From JADKAV01 sp963769435 (GTDB taxonomy: Bacteria > Actinomycetota > Actinomycetes > S36-B12 > UBA10799): DNA of 64,000 nucleotides. This document shows, piece by piece, positions 55,092 to 63,686 of this stretch; within the stretch, counting starts at the first letter, position 1, and each line of letters starts with the position of its first letter. The stretch covers positions 1,302,001-1,366,000 of the forward strand of contig CAVYLN010000002.1 of the NCBI GenBank assembly GCA_963769435.1, given 5' to 3'. The notes beneath the pieces were generated by a model. That model had not been told where the DNA came from, ran no database searches, and saw nothing but the letters and a program-made list of their open reading frames with translations. Both the position numbers and the translations under genes were made by a program.

Positions 55092-55159
55092 GTTGGAGGT
55101 TGTGCACGAGGTTGGAGAACCCACGCGTGCGTTCTCCAACCTCGTGCACAACCTCCAAC
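55092..55159. repeat. Perfect 29-bp hairpin
   Basis: Arms 55092-55120 and 55131-55159 pair at all 29 positions around loop CCACGCGTGC. Each arm contains GTTGGAG twice. It lies between the convergent Ddn-like and TSUP genes. No T-run follows. Confidence 0.9.
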
Positions 55160-55226
55160 CCCACGCGGCCGGGCAACCCCAGGCGGCCGGGCAAGCCGGA
55201 CTCCAACCCCACGCGGCCGGGCAACC
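55153..55226. repeat. 48-bp period tandem repeat
   Basis: 26 bases starting CTCCAACCCCACGCGGCC occur identically at 55153-55178 and 55201-55226. Weaker copies of the GGCCGGGCAA unit lie between and after. The first copy overlaps the end of the 29-bp hairpin arm. Confidence 0.75.
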
Positions 55227-55293
55227 GGGCAAGCCCGACTCCAACCGGGGCGGCCCAGCAAGCCAACCTCCAACCGGGGGCGGCGCGGCCGAA

Positions 55294-55995
55294 CTAGACG
55301 TTCGCGACGACCAGGCTGGCTCCGCCGAGCGCGGCGACGACCAGGACTGCCACCCGGGCCAGCTGGGCGGGGACCCTGGCCACGAGGCCGGCTCCCACCA
55401 CGGTCCCCGCGACCAGCGCGGCGATCATCCACCACTGCGGGCCGACCACGCCGATGACGAGGGCGGTCACGATGTTCTGGAGCAGGAAGAAGAACTGCAG
55501 CGTCGCCCGGGTTTGCACCGGGCCCCAGTTCCCGTTCGCCGCGTACATGCCGACCGGGGGGCCGCCCACGCCTCCGACGACGTTGAGAGTGGCGCTGGCG
55601 AACCCGGCCGCGATGGCGCCCCGGGCGCCCTTGAACCAGGACCAGGAGGCGCCGCGGGCCAGCAGCACCACCCCGGCGATGACCGCCAGGCCCGCCGCCA
55701 CCGCCACCACCGCGGTGTCCACGCCGGCCAGAGCGAACGCGATCACCGGGGTGGCGAGCAGGGTGGGCACCAACAATGCCGACGCATCCCGCCAACGGAT
55801 CTGACGCCACTGTTGGGACAGCGGGAGCAACGAGGCCATGGCGGCCAGCACGACCACCACGGCAACCCCGTCGCGCGGACCCAGGTAGGCCAGCAGAGCG
55901 GGAGCCGCCACCAGCGAGAACCCCATCCCGGTGACCGACTGCGCGATCGCGCCGACCACGATCGAGACGGCCACCAGGCCCAGCAGCCACTCCAT
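55294..55995 (-). CDS. TSUP (TauE/SafE) family permease
   Basis: A 233-residue membrane protein with about eight helices. The pattern IVVGAIAQSVTGMGFSLVAA and GGVGGPPVGMYAANGNWGPV is the two-fold TSUP signature. Members move sulfite, sulfonates or organosulfur compounds. Its start overlaps the MFS stop by 1 base (TGATG), so both are co-translated. It is the last gene of the monooxygenase-SDR-MFS-TSUP group. The substrate may be an acid made or used by that group. Confidence 0.87.
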   Translation of the reverse strand: MEWLLGLVAVSIVVGAIAQSVTGMGFSLVAAPALLAYLGPRDGVAVVVVLAAMASLLPLSQQWRQIRWRDASALLVPTLLATPVIAFALAGVDTAVVAVAAGLAVIAGVVLLARGASWSWFKGARGAIAAGFASATLNVVGGVGGPPVGMYAANGNWGPVQTRATLQFFFLLQNIVTALVIGVVGPQWWMIAALVAGTVVGAGLVARVPAQLARVAVLVVAALGGASLVVANV

Positions 55996-57353
55996 CAGGA
56001 GGCTCTGACGGAGGCGTCGAGGCGGTAGCGCCGCTGGAAGGACATCGCCACCAGCATCAGCACCGCCGGCACGGCCGTGAATCCGATCACCAGAGCTGTC
56101 ATCGCGCTGTCGCTCTGCACGACGTCCTGCCCGGCGGTGGATGCCACGAACCCGCCGATGGCGAGCACCGCGCTGTAGACGTACGGGCCGATGGCCGTGC
56201 CAGTGGCCTCGGTGGCCGTCCACACGCCGGTGTAGGACGCGGCCTTGCTGCCATCGGCGCTTGACGCCCTGACCACGTCCGGGACCATCGAGAAGGCGAA
56301 CAGTTGCAGTCCGGCGAAGGCCACTCCCAGGCTCGCCACGATCAGGGTGGTCACGGCCAGGCCAAGAACGGGACCGGCCGCCATCAGCAGCGATCCGACG
56401 ACGAACATGGTCTGGCTGATCAACAGGCCGCGCTGCTTGCCGATGCGCTTGCTCACCCGCAGCCACATCGGGCTGGCGAGGATGGCCGGGGCGAGGAACG
56501 CACCCATGAACACCGCGGTGAGGCCCACGTTCCCGAAGACGTACGCGGCGTAGAACGGGACGCCGGCCATGAACAGGTGGGTCACGGTGCCTGTGAACAG
56601 GTAGGACAGCACGAGCATCCGGAACTCACGATCGCGCAAGGCTACGGAAATGCCCTCGCGGAAGCCCGGGTGGTAAGTGTGTTCGGTCGTCTTGGGCATC
56701 CAGGCACCCAGTCGCTTGATCCCGATGATCGCCACGATCCCGGAGATCAGCATCACGATCGACAGCAGCACGGCCATGGTCGTGTAGTCGCCGCGCTCAC
56801 CGGACTTGACCAATGCGGGAGCGGCCACGCCGGCACCGAGCAGGCCCACGGTCAGCACGACCATGCGATAGGTCATCACCCGGGTGCGCTGGTGGTAGGA
56901 GACGTCGAGGTCGCTCGGTGTGGTCAGGTACGGGACCTGGAACGAGGCGAACAGGAGGTTGCCCACGATGTAGAAGGCGGCCACCCACAGCGCCGCACCC
57001 AGGCCGCTCAGGCTGGCGGGCACGGAGAACATCCCGACCAGGGCGATGGTGAGGAACAGTCCGATCCACATCATGTGGCGGCGGTGCCCGTACTTCATGC
57101 GCTGCTTGTCGGACACCGTGCCGAACCAGGGGTGGACGATCACGTCGAGCGCCTTGGGCAGCAACAGGGCCAGACCGGCAAGCCACGGGGTGACCGCAAG
57201 AACGTCGGTGAGGAAGTAGAGCAACAGCAGGCCGGGCACGGTGACCCAGACGCCCATGCCGACCGAACCGGTGGCATATGCGAGCAGTCTCGGAGAGGAC
57301 GGAGGGGCTAGTTCGCTGACCTGCGCGGATGGCCGGTCGATGGTGGTGCTCAT
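55995..57353 (-). CDS. MFS transporter, GPH (sugar:cation symporter) type
   Basis: A 452-residue carrier with twelve helices. YATGSVGMGVWVTVPGLLLL, then PKALDVIVHPWFGTVSDKQR and RRHMMWIGLFL are GPH-type loops. ATEATGTAIGPYVYSAVLAI is also typical. The start is the ATG complementary to 57351-57353, with GAGGAA before it; a start 12 codons earlier lacks this. It is on the same strand as the SDR gene (57511), but two stem-loops lie between. In this setting it may import the compound that the monooxygenase oxidises. Confidence 0.87.
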   Translation of the reverse strand: MSTTIDRPSAQVSELAPPSSPRLLAYATGSVGMGVWVTVPGLLLLYFLTDVLAVTPWLAGLALLLPKALDVIVHPWFGTVSDKQRMKYGHRRHMMWIGLFLTIALVGMFSVPASLSGLGAALWVAAFYIVGNLLFASFQVPYLTTPSDLDVSYHQRTRVMTYRMVVLTVGLLGAGVAAPALVKSGERGDYTTMAVLLSIVMLISGIVAIIGIKRLGAWMPKTTEHTYHPGFREGISVALRDREFRMLVLSYLFTGTVTHLFMAGVPFYAAYVFGNVGLTAVFMGAFLAPAILASPMWLRVSKRIGKQRGLLISQTMFVVGSLLMAAGPVLGLAVTTLIVASLGVAFAGLQLFAFSMVPDVVRASSADGSKAASYTGVWTATEATGTAIGPYVYSAVLAIGGFVASTAGQDVVQSDSAMTALVIGFTAVPAVLMLVAMSFQRRYRLDASVRAS

Positions 57354-57429
57354 GGGGATTCCTCGGGGGGTGGAGTGGGCAGAGGGCATAGCGGTATTGC
57401 GGAGGTGTTGCGGGGATTTTGCGAAAGGG

Positions 57430-57498
57430 GCGGCTGGCCCGGAGGTTGGTAGGCGACCGGGCCAGCCGCGGGTCGGTCCCCGTCAGAGGGGACCGACC
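57430..57498. terminator. Two consecutive stem-loops between SDR and MFS genes
   Basis: First: GCGGCTGGCCCGG (57430-57442) with CCGGGCCAGCCGC (57457-57469). Second: GGTCGGTCCCC (57471-57481) with GGGGACCGACC (57488-57498). Both are perfect. They could end the monooxygenase-SDR transcript or lower readthrough into the MFS gene. Confidence 0.6.
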
Positions 57499-57510
57499 GA
57501 TCGGGTGGTG

Positions 57511-58350
57511 CTACTTCCGGTGACGGGTAACCACACCACGCGCGAGTTCAGCGGAGTCGAACGCCCCGGACAGAACCCGCTTGGCCAGGGTGCGGCCGAC
57601 CATCTGGTCGACCAGCACCGGGAAGTGCCGCGAGACGAAGAACTCGAGCTCACCACGCCTGCTGGTCGGCACGTCGCGGCGCACCGTGCGTGACAGCGCG
57701 GCGTTGACGATGGCGTCGACCACCCCGTCCAGGGGCTCGTAGACGCTCATCCCCTCCAGGGAGAGGCCGGCCTGCTTCGTGGAGTTGTGGATGGGGCTCT
57801 TCACGGCCGACGGGTAGACCGTGGTCACCCCGACGTGCGTTGCCAGTTCCAGACGCAGGGCGTCGGCATACGCGACCATGGCCCGCTTGCTGACCCCGTA
57901 GGCGGCGGCCAGCGGCAGTTGCATGACTGCCATCCGGGAGGCGACCATGACGATCCGGCCGCGGGACTCGGTGAGTGCGGGAACACATGCCGCGGTCACC
58001 CGCCAGGCGCCGATCAGGTTGATCTCGAGCTGCCGGTACAGCTCGGCATCGGGGGCGAACTCGGCCGGTGCCGGGCCGCCGGTGCCGGCGTTGTTGATCA
58101 GGATGTCGAGGCCGCCGAGTAACTCGATGGCCTTGGCGACGCCGGTCACGACGGACTGGTCGTCGGTGATGTCGCACGCGATCACCTCGATGGTGTCGGC
58201 GGGCTGCGGACGAAGGTCGAGACCGACGACCTCGGCGCCACGGGCAACGAACTCGTCAGCGATGGCGCGGCCGAAGGTGCCACTGGCGCCGGTGATCAGC
58301 ACGCGCTTGCCGCGGGCGTCCATCTCGTCGTGCAGGAAGGGGATTTTCAC
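57511..58350 (-). CDS. Short-chain dehydrogenase/reductase
   Basis: A 279-residue NAD(P)-dependent enzyme. The cofactor motif is VLITGASGTFGRAIADEF (about 17-34), then ILINNAGTGGPAPAE. The active site has Ser in VMVASRMAVMQ and YGVSK at about 151-155. The GTG start complementary to 58348-58350 follows AAAGGA. It is downstream of the flavin monooxygenase with a hairpin in between. An SDR next to a monooxygenase often supplies the ketone or removes the alcohol. The substrate is not shown. Confidence 0.9.
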   Translation of the reverse strand: MKIPFLHDEMDARGKRVLITGASGTFGRAIADEFVARGAEVVGLDLRPQPADTIEVIACDITDDQSVVTGVAKAIELLGGLDILINNAGTGGPAPAEFAPDAELYRQLEINLIGAWRVTAACVPALTESRGRIVMVASRMAVMQLPLAAAYGVSKRAMVAYADALRLELATHVGVTTVYPSAVKSPIHNSTKQAGLSLEGMSVYEPLDGVVDAIVNAALSRTVRRDVPTSRRGELEFFVSRHFPVLVDQMVGRTLAKRVLSGAFDSAELARGVVTRHRK

Positions 58351-58387
58351 AGGGGGTCCTTTGAGGTTTGGTGGGGTGAAGGCTGGG

Positions 58388-58434
58388 GACTTTGGACGGA
58401 TCCGGTCACCTGGTGGTCGAATCCGTCCAAAGTC
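58388..58434. other. Intercistronic hairpin between monooxygenase and SDR genes
   Basis: GACTTTGGACGGAT (58388-58401) and ATCCGTCCAAAGTC (58421-58434) pair perfectly over 14 bp, with a 19-nt loop. It could adjust the ratio of the two proteins. Confidence 0.65.
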
Positions 58435-58478
58435 GGGACGGCGGAGGATCGGGCGGGGACGGCCGGGGCCGGAGAGCG

Positions 58479-59840
58479 TCAGGCCGCGGCCGGCACACGC
58501 TTGCGCGCGGTCGGGGTGAAGGAAGGCGTACCGCGGCGGACACGAGCCGCACCGGTGCGCAGTTCCTTGGCCGCGTCGGCGATGAAGTGGTCGAAGTCGA
58601 TCCGCATCATCGGGCGCTTGGCACCCCACCGCTCGACTGCGCTGCTGTGCGCCTTGCGGATGGCCCTGTCCACCATGGATGCACCGGGCAGGGTGTACTC
58701 GCCGGCGAAGTAGGCGGCTGCCAGCTTCGACTGGGCCTCCACGACGGGCAGCGCTGCGCCGGTGGACTGCATGAGCCCGACGAAGGTCAGCGACGGGTCG
58801 GCCGTGTGGAACACCCGCTTGTACAGCGGCATCGCCTCTGCGTCGTCGCCGAGCCATTCCTGGCCCAGGAACGGCATCGTGACCCGGTAGCCGGTGGCCC
58901 ACACGATGATGTCGACCTTTTCCGACGAACCGTCGGTGAAGACCACCGAGTCGCCCTCGAAGCGCTCGATGCCGCGCACCGGCCGCACCTCACCGTGGGT
59001 GATCCGGTGCAGGATCGTGTCGGAGATCGTGGGGTGGTTCTGGAACAGGCCGAAGGACGGGGCGAGCAGACCGTAGTCCTGCGGCTTGCCGACCGCGAAG
59101 CCGAGCATCGTCTGTGCGATGACCTGGCGAACCTTCCACGGCAGCACGGCCAGGGCCCCGTTGGTGGCGTCGGCCGGGCGGCCGAACAGGTACTTGGGAA
59201 CGATGAAGGAGCCGTGGCGAGCGCTGAGCATCACGTCGTCGGCCACATACGAGGCGTCCACGGCGATGTCCATGGCGGAGTTGCCCATCCCGACCACGAG
59301 AACGCGCTTGTTGCCGAAGGTCTCGGCCTTGCGGTAGTCGTGGGCGTGCATCTGCTCACCGTTGAACTCACCGGGGTACTCCGGGTTCGGCCAGCGCGGG
59401 TCCCAGTTGTGGCCGTTGGCCACGACGACACCGTCGAGCTCGAAAACAGCACCGTCGGCAGTCCTGATGGTCCATCCGTCCTGGTCCCGCTCCACAGACG
59501 TGACCGTGGTGTTGAAGCGGTACTTCTCGGTGACGCCGAAGTGGTCGGCGTAGTCCTGCAGGTAGCCGGCGACCTTCTCCGCGGCGGGGTAGTCCTCCCA
59601 CTCGGCGGGCATCGGGTAGTCCGCGAACTCGGTGCGACCCTTCGACGTGTTCAGGTGCAGCGACTCGTAGGCCGGCGACAGCCCGCTGGTGTTCTCGTAG
59701 ACCCAGAGGCCGCCGATCCCATCACCCTTCTCGAAGCCGATGACGTCGACGCCACGTTCGATGAGTTCCTTGACGGCGGTGATGCCTGCCGCACCTCCTC
59801 CGATGACGCCGATACGGGGGTTTGTCGTGGAAGAAGGCAC
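58479..59840 (-). CDS. Flavin-containing monooxygenase
   Basis: A 453-residue FAD/NADPH enzyme. FAD site GVIGGGAAGITAVKELIERG (about 11-30), the monooxygenase fingerprint FNGEQMHAHDYRK (about 157-169), NADPH site VVGMGNSAMDIAVDA (about 178-192) and ATGY loop IVWATGYRVTM. The fingerprint's last residue is Tyr, as in FMOs; Baeyer-Villiger enzymes have Trp or Asp. It may oxidise a soft heteroatom or a ketone. The GTG complementary to 59838-59840 follows AAAGGA. A hairpin and a perfect Crp-like site lie upstream. The gene heads the group that includes SDR, MFS and TSUP genes. Confidence 0.9.
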   Translation of the reverse strand: MPSSTTNPRIGVIGGGAAGITAVKELIERGVDVIGFEKGDGIGGLWVYENTSGLSPAYESLHLNTSKGRTEFADYPMPAEWEDYPAAEKVAGYLQDYADHFGVTEKYRFNTTVTSVERDQDGWTIRTADGAVFELDGVVVANGHNWDPRWPNPEYPGEFNGEQMHAHDYRKAETFGNKRVLVVGMGNSAMDIAVDASYVADDVMLSARHGSFIVPKYLFGRPADATNGALAVLPWKVRQVIAQTMLGFAVGKPQDYGLLAPSFGLFQNHPTISDTILHRITHGEVRPVRGIERFEGDSVVFTDGSSEKVDIIVWATGYRVTMPFLGQEWLGDDAEAMPLYKRVFHTADPSLTFVGLMQSTGAALPVVEAQSKLAAAYFAGEYTLPGASMVDRAIRKAHSSAVERWGAKRPMMRIDFDHFIADAAKELRTGAARVRRGTPSFTPTARKRVPAAA

Positions 59841-59876
59841 GCGGAATCCTTTCAAAGGAGCAGGGGGGTTATGAAA

Positions 59877-59905
59877 TGTCCGGCTCTCCCAAACAGAGCC
59901 GGACA
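59877..59905. promoter_or_regulatory. 11-bp inverted repeat upstream of monooxygenase gene
   Basis: TGTCCGGCTCT (59877-59887) and AGAGCCGGACA (59895-59905) pair perfectly, with a 7-nt loop. It begins 36 bp upstream of the start. It is a possible operator or an RNA stem-loop in the leader. Confidence 0.55.
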
Positions 59906-59938
59906 CTCACAAGATGCCCACCCTGGATCTGCGGGAAA

Positions 59939-59965
59939 CGTCACACCGTTGTGACGCCGGTCACA
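59939..59965. promoter_or_regulatory. Crp-family site and overlapping inverted repeat upstream of monooxygenase gene
   Basis: TGTGACGCCGGTCACA (59950-59965) fits TGTGA-N6-TCACA at all 10 fixed positions. It overlaps a perfect 7+7 repeat, CGTCACACCGTTGTGACG (59939-59956). The site is centred about 117 bp upstream of the start codon. cAMP-Crp-type activation is likely for a catabolic operon. Confidence 0.6.
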
Positions 59966-60001
59966 GTCCGCGCGGCCCGCTCCCGACGGTGGCCGACAGA
60001 C

Positions 60002-60244
60002 TCACTCGACGGTGAGCGTGTGGTTCTCTATCACCGGATTGGCCAGCAGCGTCTCGGCCAGGTGCTCGAGTTCGATCATGCGGTCCTCGGTGATCTGACC
60101 TTCAACTTCGATCTCGAAACGTTTGCCCTGCCGCACACTCACGACCCCTTGCAGACCGAGCCGGCCCAGCGCAGCCTGAACAGCCTGCCCCTGCGGGTCC
60201 AGCAACTCGGCCTTGGGCATCACTTCGACGATGATTCGTGGCAC
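60002..60244 (-). CDS. purS: Phosphoribosylformylglycinamidine synthase subunit PurS
   Basis: An 80-residue small subunit that joins PurL and PurQ in the FGAM synthase complex. MPRIIVEVMPKAELLDPQGQ and AVQAALGRLGLQGVVSVRQG are the family text, with FEIEVEG following. It is 7.5 kb from purQ, though it is usually next to it; the monooxygenase cassette and other genes lie between. The length is normal. Confidence 0.94.
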   Translation of the reverse strand: MPRIIVEVMPKAELLDPQGQAVQAALGRLGLQGVVSVRQGKRFEIEVEGQITEDRMIELEHLAETLLANPVIENHTLTVE

Positions 60245-60309
60245 GCACTCACTCTAGGCGGTGCGGCGTCCCGCCCGAAGAAGCAGTCGCTGACAACGAG
60301 GGACGGCGC

Positions 60310-61677
60310 CTACTGCGAAGGGGCGGTCGGCCGCTCCATACCGCCGTCGGCCATGGCTTTTGCGAACCGCACGTAGTCGGCCTCGGCAACGTCCGCGTAT
60401 CTGACGCCGTACCGCGCCACCGCTTTGACGAAGGTGTCGGATCCGCCGAGATAGGCGTCGATCGCGATCCGGTCGCCGGTCACCGCGTGCGAACGGGCCA
60501 GGGTGAACCCGCACAGGCGCGCGAAACGGGGGACGTTCTGGGCCGAGCATCGCGTGTAGCTCGTAACGACCGGGCGCAACTGACTCACGAAGTAGTCGCG
60601 GTCCCGCCACCTGCTGAACCCCAGCAACGGGTCGGGTTCCGACTGGATCAGCGCCTGCCCCGAGGCGATCCTGCGGGCCTGGTTGCCACGATGCCGGAAC
60701 TCCGGCCTGACGTACGGCTGAAGCACCGATTGTCTGGCCTCCTTGACCTGCAGCAACACACGCTCATGACGGTGGGGGCCCTTCAGCAGGACGACGTAGG
60801 AGCGCAGCCCCACGTCCGAGACTCCCCGGACCAGCATCCCGATGTCCGTGATGCGGTACTCGGTGAGCATCTGCTGGACGTCGGGTGACACCGATGCCGA
60901 ATACCCGCTCATGATCGCGATCATGCCGTCGTGCAGCTGTACCGCCTCTTCCTCGGAAAGCCACTGCGTCAGCGGGTGGATCGGCGGACTGTGCCGCAGC
61001 CGGTACCCCGCGCCAACCTCCTCGGTGAGGTCGTCGAAGAGGCCGGACTCGTCGGTGAAGGCTAGGTCGCGGTGTCGCTTGCCCGGACTCTCGAGCGCGC
61101 GATCCACCTCGGTCCGCGGCACAGGGTCGAACCACAGTTGCAGCCGGTCCTTCTCCGCAGCCCAAGCCATCCCCCGCCGATACCCCTCGACGGCCGCCCG
61201 GGCCGCGGCCCGCTGGTCCTTCATCGCCCCGCCCTGGGCGCGCACCGCCACCGCCAGCCCCGCCGCGAGCCGTTTCACATCCCACTCCCAGGGAGCACGC
61301 AACGTCTCATCGAAGTAGCCGAGGTCGAAGACCGGGTTACCGTCGGGTGCCCGGAAGTGGCCGAAGATGCTGACGTCGACGTCACCGCAGGCCTGCACGT
61401 GGATGTCGGAGACGGGGGTGACCGAGAGATCTGCGGCCATGACCACGTCGTTGCCCCGGAAGAACGCGTTCACGTCTGCGGCCATCCGTTCGTGTCGCAG
61501 CGGCACCAGGGTCTCCACCCGGTCCTGGTCCTGGTCCAGCACCAGGTGCAGCGGATCCGGCCGCACCTGGGACCGGTACAGGTCGGCGTGCGCATCGTGT
61601 GGCACTCGGTTGCGGGCGTCGAGACCGCGCTGGATCCGCTCGTCGAGCGTTCCGGCCGACTTCAACTCCTGCCACAT
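60310..61677 (-). CDS. DUF2252 protein
   Basis: A 455-residue protein of unknown function. RVPHDAHADLYRSQVRPDPL, MAADVNAFFRGNDVVMAADL, CGDVDVSIFGHFRAPDGNPV and FDLGYFDETLRAPWEWDVKR are the usual DUF2252 text, where 'CGDxHxxNFG' is replaced by CGDVDVSIFG. The fold is thought to be kinase-like. Loss of the His in the catalytic-loop-like motif is of note. It lies between galE and purS on the same strand. The ATG start is complementary to 61675-61677; a longer frame upstream lies over galE. Confidence 0.85.
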   Translation of the reverse strand: MWQELKSAGTLDERIQRGLDARNRVPHDAHADLYRSQVRPDPLHLVLDQDQDRVETLVPLRHERMAADVNAFFRGNDVVMAADLSVTPVSDIHVQACGDVDVSIFGHFRAPDGNPVFDLGYFDETLRAPWEWDVKRLAAGLAVAVRAQGGAMKDQRAAARAAVEGYRRGMAWAAEKDRLQLWFDPVPRTEVDRALESPGKRHRDLAFTDESGLFDDLTEEVGAGYRLRHSPPIHPLTQWLSEEEAVQLHDGMIAIMSGYSASVSPDVQQMLTEYRITDIGMLVRGVSDVGLRSYVVLLKGPHRHERVLLQVKEARQSVLQPYVRPEFRHRGNQARRIASGQALIQSEPDPLLGFSRWRDRDYFVSQLRPVVTSYTRCSAQNVPRFARLCGFTLARSHAVTGDRIAIDAYLGGSDTFVKAVARYGVRYADVAEADYVRFAKAMADGGMERPTAPSQ

Positions 61678-61687
61678 GGGCACGAGT

Positions 61688-62665
61688 CTACGAAGGTTCG
61701 ACGTCCTGTGGCCGGTTCCAGGCCTCCCACGCACTGGCCACCATCTGTCGGAGGTCGGATTCGGCCGACCATCCCAGTTGTGTGTTGATCTTGTCGGCCA
61801 GGGCAACGAGCTGCGCCGGATCCCCCGGCCGCCGCGGTCCGATCTCGGCGTCGACATCGAATCCGACCACGTCGGACACCATCGCCATGACCTCAAGCAC
61901 CGAGACGCCCCGACCACGACCCACGTTGTAGGCCTCCCCCACGCCCGGCTCCTCACAGGCCGCAGCGGCGACCACATGGGCGTTCGCGAGATCCGACACG
62001 TGGATGTAGTCCCGGATGCACGAGCCATCGGGCGTGGGGTAGTCGTCACCGAAGACCATGGGGCGTTGGCCGTCGCTCAGTGCCCGGAAGACCATGGGGA
62101 TCAGGTTGAAGACGCTGGTGTCACCGAGTTCCGGACTTGCCGCACCTGCCACGTTGAAGTAGCGCAGGGCCGTCCACGACAGTTCCTGGTTGACCGCGGC
62201 GTTGCGGGTCATCCATTCACCGATCACCTTCGTCTGCCCATAGGGCGACTCCGGCATCAACGCCGCATCCTCGGAGACGAACTCCTCCCGGCAGTTCCCG
62301 TACACCGCGGCCGACGAGGAGTAGACCAGGGCGCGCGTCCCCGCATCCCCCATAGCCTCCAGCAACGACAGCATGCCGTCGACGTTCTCCCGGTAGTAGT
62401 ACTCGGGGCGTTCCACAGACTCACCCACCGCCTTCTTGGCGGCCAGGTGCACAACGCCGGTGACGTCGAAGTCGCGCAGGGCGGAGGCGACCGTCGCGCG
62501 ATCAGAGACACTCGCCCGCAACAGTGGCACGCCCTGCGGAACCTTGCGGTCGAGGCCGGTCGAAAGGTCGTCGAGGACCACGACGTCGCGCCCACTGGCC
62601 TGCAGTGCCCGCAACACGTGTGCACCGATGTAGCCGGCGCCGCCGGTGAGCAACCACGTGGTCAT
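61688..62665 (-). CDS. galE: UDP-glucose 4-epimerase
   Basis: A 325-residue extended SDR that interconverts UDP-glucose and UDP-galactose. NAD site LLTGGAGYIGAHVLRALQ; VHLAAKKAVGESVERPEYYY; active site SSSAAVYG and SPYGQTKVIGE (Tyr-xxx-Lys). RDYIHVSDLANAHVVA and YNVGRGRGVSVLEVM follow as in the family. The ATG follows AAGGAG by six bases. It is on the same strand as purC, 28 bp after it, so it is probably in one transcript. Epimerase on a close sugar nucleotide cannot be excluded. Confidence 0.92.
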   Translation of the reverse strand: MTTWLLTGGAGYIGAHVLRALQASGRDVVVLDDLSTGLDRKVPQGVPLLRASVSDRATVASALRDFDVTGVVHLAAKKAVGESVERPEYYYRENVDGMLSLLEAMGDAGTRALVYSSSAAVYGNCREEFVSEDAALMPESPYGQTKVIGEWMTRNAAVNQELSWTALRYFNVAGAASPELGDTSVFNLIPMVFRALSDGQRPMVFGDDYPTPDGSCIRDYIHVSDLANAHVVAAAACEEPGVGEAYNVGRGRGVSVLEVMAMVSDVVGFDVDAEIGPRRPGDPAQLVALADKINTQLGWSAESDLRQMVASAWEAWNRPQDVEPS

Positions 62666-62693
62666 CGGAGCTCCTTGGCGTTTCCGGTGGTAA

Positions 62694-63558
62694 TCATGCG
62701 AAGGCCTCTCCGGTGAGGGTTTCGAGGGCCTGCACGTACTTCGCGCGGGTCCGTGTGACGATCTCGGGTGGCAGCGGTGGCGGCGGCTGGTCGGAGCCGG
62801 GATCCCAACCCGACTCCAGGCGCAGCCAATCCCGCACGAACTGCTTGTCGTAACTCGGCGGCGCGGTCCCGACCTGCCACGCCGAAGCGTCCCAGAACCG
62901 CGAGGAGTCCGGCGTGAGGACCTCGTCGGCGAGCACGACGGTGCCGTCGGGGCGCACACCGAACTCGAACTTGGTGTCGGCGAGGATCAGCCCCTTCGCC
63001 GCCGCGTGTTCGTGTGCCCAGGAGTAGATCCGAAGGGAAAGGTCACGGATCTGCGCCGCCCGATCGGCCCCGACGATCGCCACGACGCTGTCGAAGGTGA
63101 TGTTCTCATCGTGGTCGCCGATGGCCGCCTTGGTGGCGGGGGTGAAGATCGGTTCGGGGAGTTTCTGGGACTCTGCGAGGCCCGTTGGAAGAGGCACGCC
63201 GCACACCTCACCGGTGGCCTGGTAGTCGACCCAGCCGGAGCCGCTCAGAGTATCCGCGAACGACACATTCCACAGCCAGCATGTCCAGTCGTTCGCAGAC
63301 CACGGCGCGGCCGGCCACCTCGGCCGGCACGTCGGTCGAGATCACGTGGTTGGCCACGATCGGCCGCAGGCGGTCGAACCACCACAGGGACATCTGCGTC
63401 AGGATCCGTCCCTTGTCCGGGATCGCTGAGGGAAGCACCCAGTCGTAGGCGCTGATCCGGTCGGATGCGACGAACAGAAGCCGTCCATCATCGGCGTACA
63501 GATCACGCACCTTGCCCGAGTAGACGTGCGTCCACCCCTGGATAGCTCCGGCTGTCAC
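62694..63558 (-). CDS. purC: SAICAR synthetase, frameshifted near 63251
   Basis: PurC joins aspartate to CAIR in purine synthesis. The N-terminal part VYSGKVRDLYADDGRLLFVA, then SDRISAYDWVLPSAIPDKG and RLDMLAVECVVRGY is in one frame. The remainder LSGSGWVDYQATGEVCGVPL, ESQKLPEPIFTPATKA and HDENITF is in the next. Removing one base from TACTCTGAG at about 63251 gives RGYLSGSGW, the exact family text. The joined protein of about 287 residues is complete. It is divergent from a PAP2 gene. An essential gene with a single indel points to a sequence error. Confidence 0.93.
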
Positions 63559-63686
63559 CGTCCCACGCTAGCGCCAGTCCCGGGTCGGGGGTCAGCGGTG
63601 TCGCGCACAGGGCTGCGCACCACCACTCGCCGGGGCGCGGGGCAACCCGGTGGTCGCGGTCCGCGGATCGGGCAGACTGGACGACC

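Noticed and set aside
57511..58902. Long N-terminal extension of the SDR gene
   Set aside because: The extra codons overlap the monooxygenase gene in another frame and the hairpin; the GTG at 58350 with AAAGGA gives a normal SDR.
60310..62049. Extension of the DUF2252 gene into galE
   Set aside because: The frame over galE has no family similarity; the ATG at 61677 matches the start of DUF2252.
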